The notes beneath the pieces are model-generated. The model had not been told where the DNA came from. It made no database searches and worked only from the letters and a program-made list of their open reading frames with translations. DNA of 64,000 nucleotides from Lysobacter_I brunescens (GTDB lineage: Bacteria; Pseudomonadota; Gammaproteobacteria; Xanthomonadales; Xanthomonadaceae): assembly GCF_042677005.1 (NCBI RefSeq), contig NZ_JBHTIF010000001.1, forward strand, positions 1,178,001 to 1,242,000, given 5' to 3'. Both the position numbers and the translations under genes were made by a program. This document shows positions 63,917-64,000 of this stretch, in pieces. Position 1 is the stretch's first letter. Each line of letters begins with the position of its first letter.

Positions 63917-64000
63917 AGCGCCGCCGGGCCTGCGTCCGGCATCGCAATCCACAGGTTTCGCGCTTGAATCCGGACGCCGGCACGGACATCCTCTGTGCCG

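Noticed and set aside
63932..63977. Terminator after cytochrome c4
   Set aside because: Arms GCGTCCGG and CCGGACGC pair but lie 30 bases apart with no T-run, so support is too weak.

Overview
The window is about 64 kb of GC-rich, densely coded DNA. It looks like a chromosomal segment of a gammaproteobacterium of the Xanthomonadaceae/Lysobacteraceae, near Lysobacter or Luteimonas. The reasons are a type IV secretion effector ending in an XVIPCD-like domain, secreted hydrolases with PPC and P (proprotein-convertase) tails, REP/RAYT repeats of the xanthomonad kind, a plant-type glutamate-cysteine ligase, and the TorF-kdpFABC-kdpDE arrangement. The genus is inferred from gene content; there is no rRNA or tRNA gene here to test it.

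Region by region. 1-5 kb: two tandem secreted hydrolases (a 5'-truncated PHB-depolymerase-like esterase and an M14 zinc carboxypeptidase) with nearly identical C-terminal PPC+P modules. 5-11 kb: gltBD on the minus strand. 11-15 kb: an MFS exporter, a REP hairpin, a barnase-like RNase with its barstar inhibitor, two small membrane proteins and exodeoxyribonuclease III. 15-22 kb: cytochrome b561 behind a perfect FNR-type box, a secreted S51 peptidase, an aldehyde dehydrogenase, a gamma carbonic anhydrase, and a translationally coupled DUF2157-DUF4401-GDYXXLXY trio. 22-29 kb: a six-gene operon RDD-SpoIIM-DUF4129-DUF4350-MoxR-DUF58, every junction of which is an ATGA overlap. 30-34.6 kb: a minus-strand formaldehyde detoxification operon (frmR, frmA/adhC, an S15-type hydrolase, S-formylglutathione hydrolase) with a visible FrmR-type operator. 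34.6-39.2 kb: small accessory genes, including a prolyl-4-hydroxylase-like oxygenase beside a protein with 21 consecutive glycines. 39-47.5 kb: ppc, a RAYT transposase between REP pairs, gshA, and an oligopeptide-type binding protein and permease separated by a VIT-family transporter. 48-58.5 kb: a subtilase, then TorF porin, kdpF, kdpA, kdpB, kdpC, kdpD and kdpE. 58.6-64 kb: a DUF2007 protein, a large peptidoglycan-attacking type IV secretion effector with a candidate immunity lipoprotein, engB and a di-heme cytochrome c4.

How the genes work together. The glutathione branch (gshA) supplies the cofactor of the frm pathway. Kdp with its two-component system handles potassium scavenging, probably with TorF as outer-membrane partner. 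The MoxR operon looks like a chaperone and envelope-maturation module. The barnase/barstar pair and the effector/immunity pair are two independent candidate competition systems. No CRISPR array, tRNA, rRNA or complete insertion sequence was found.
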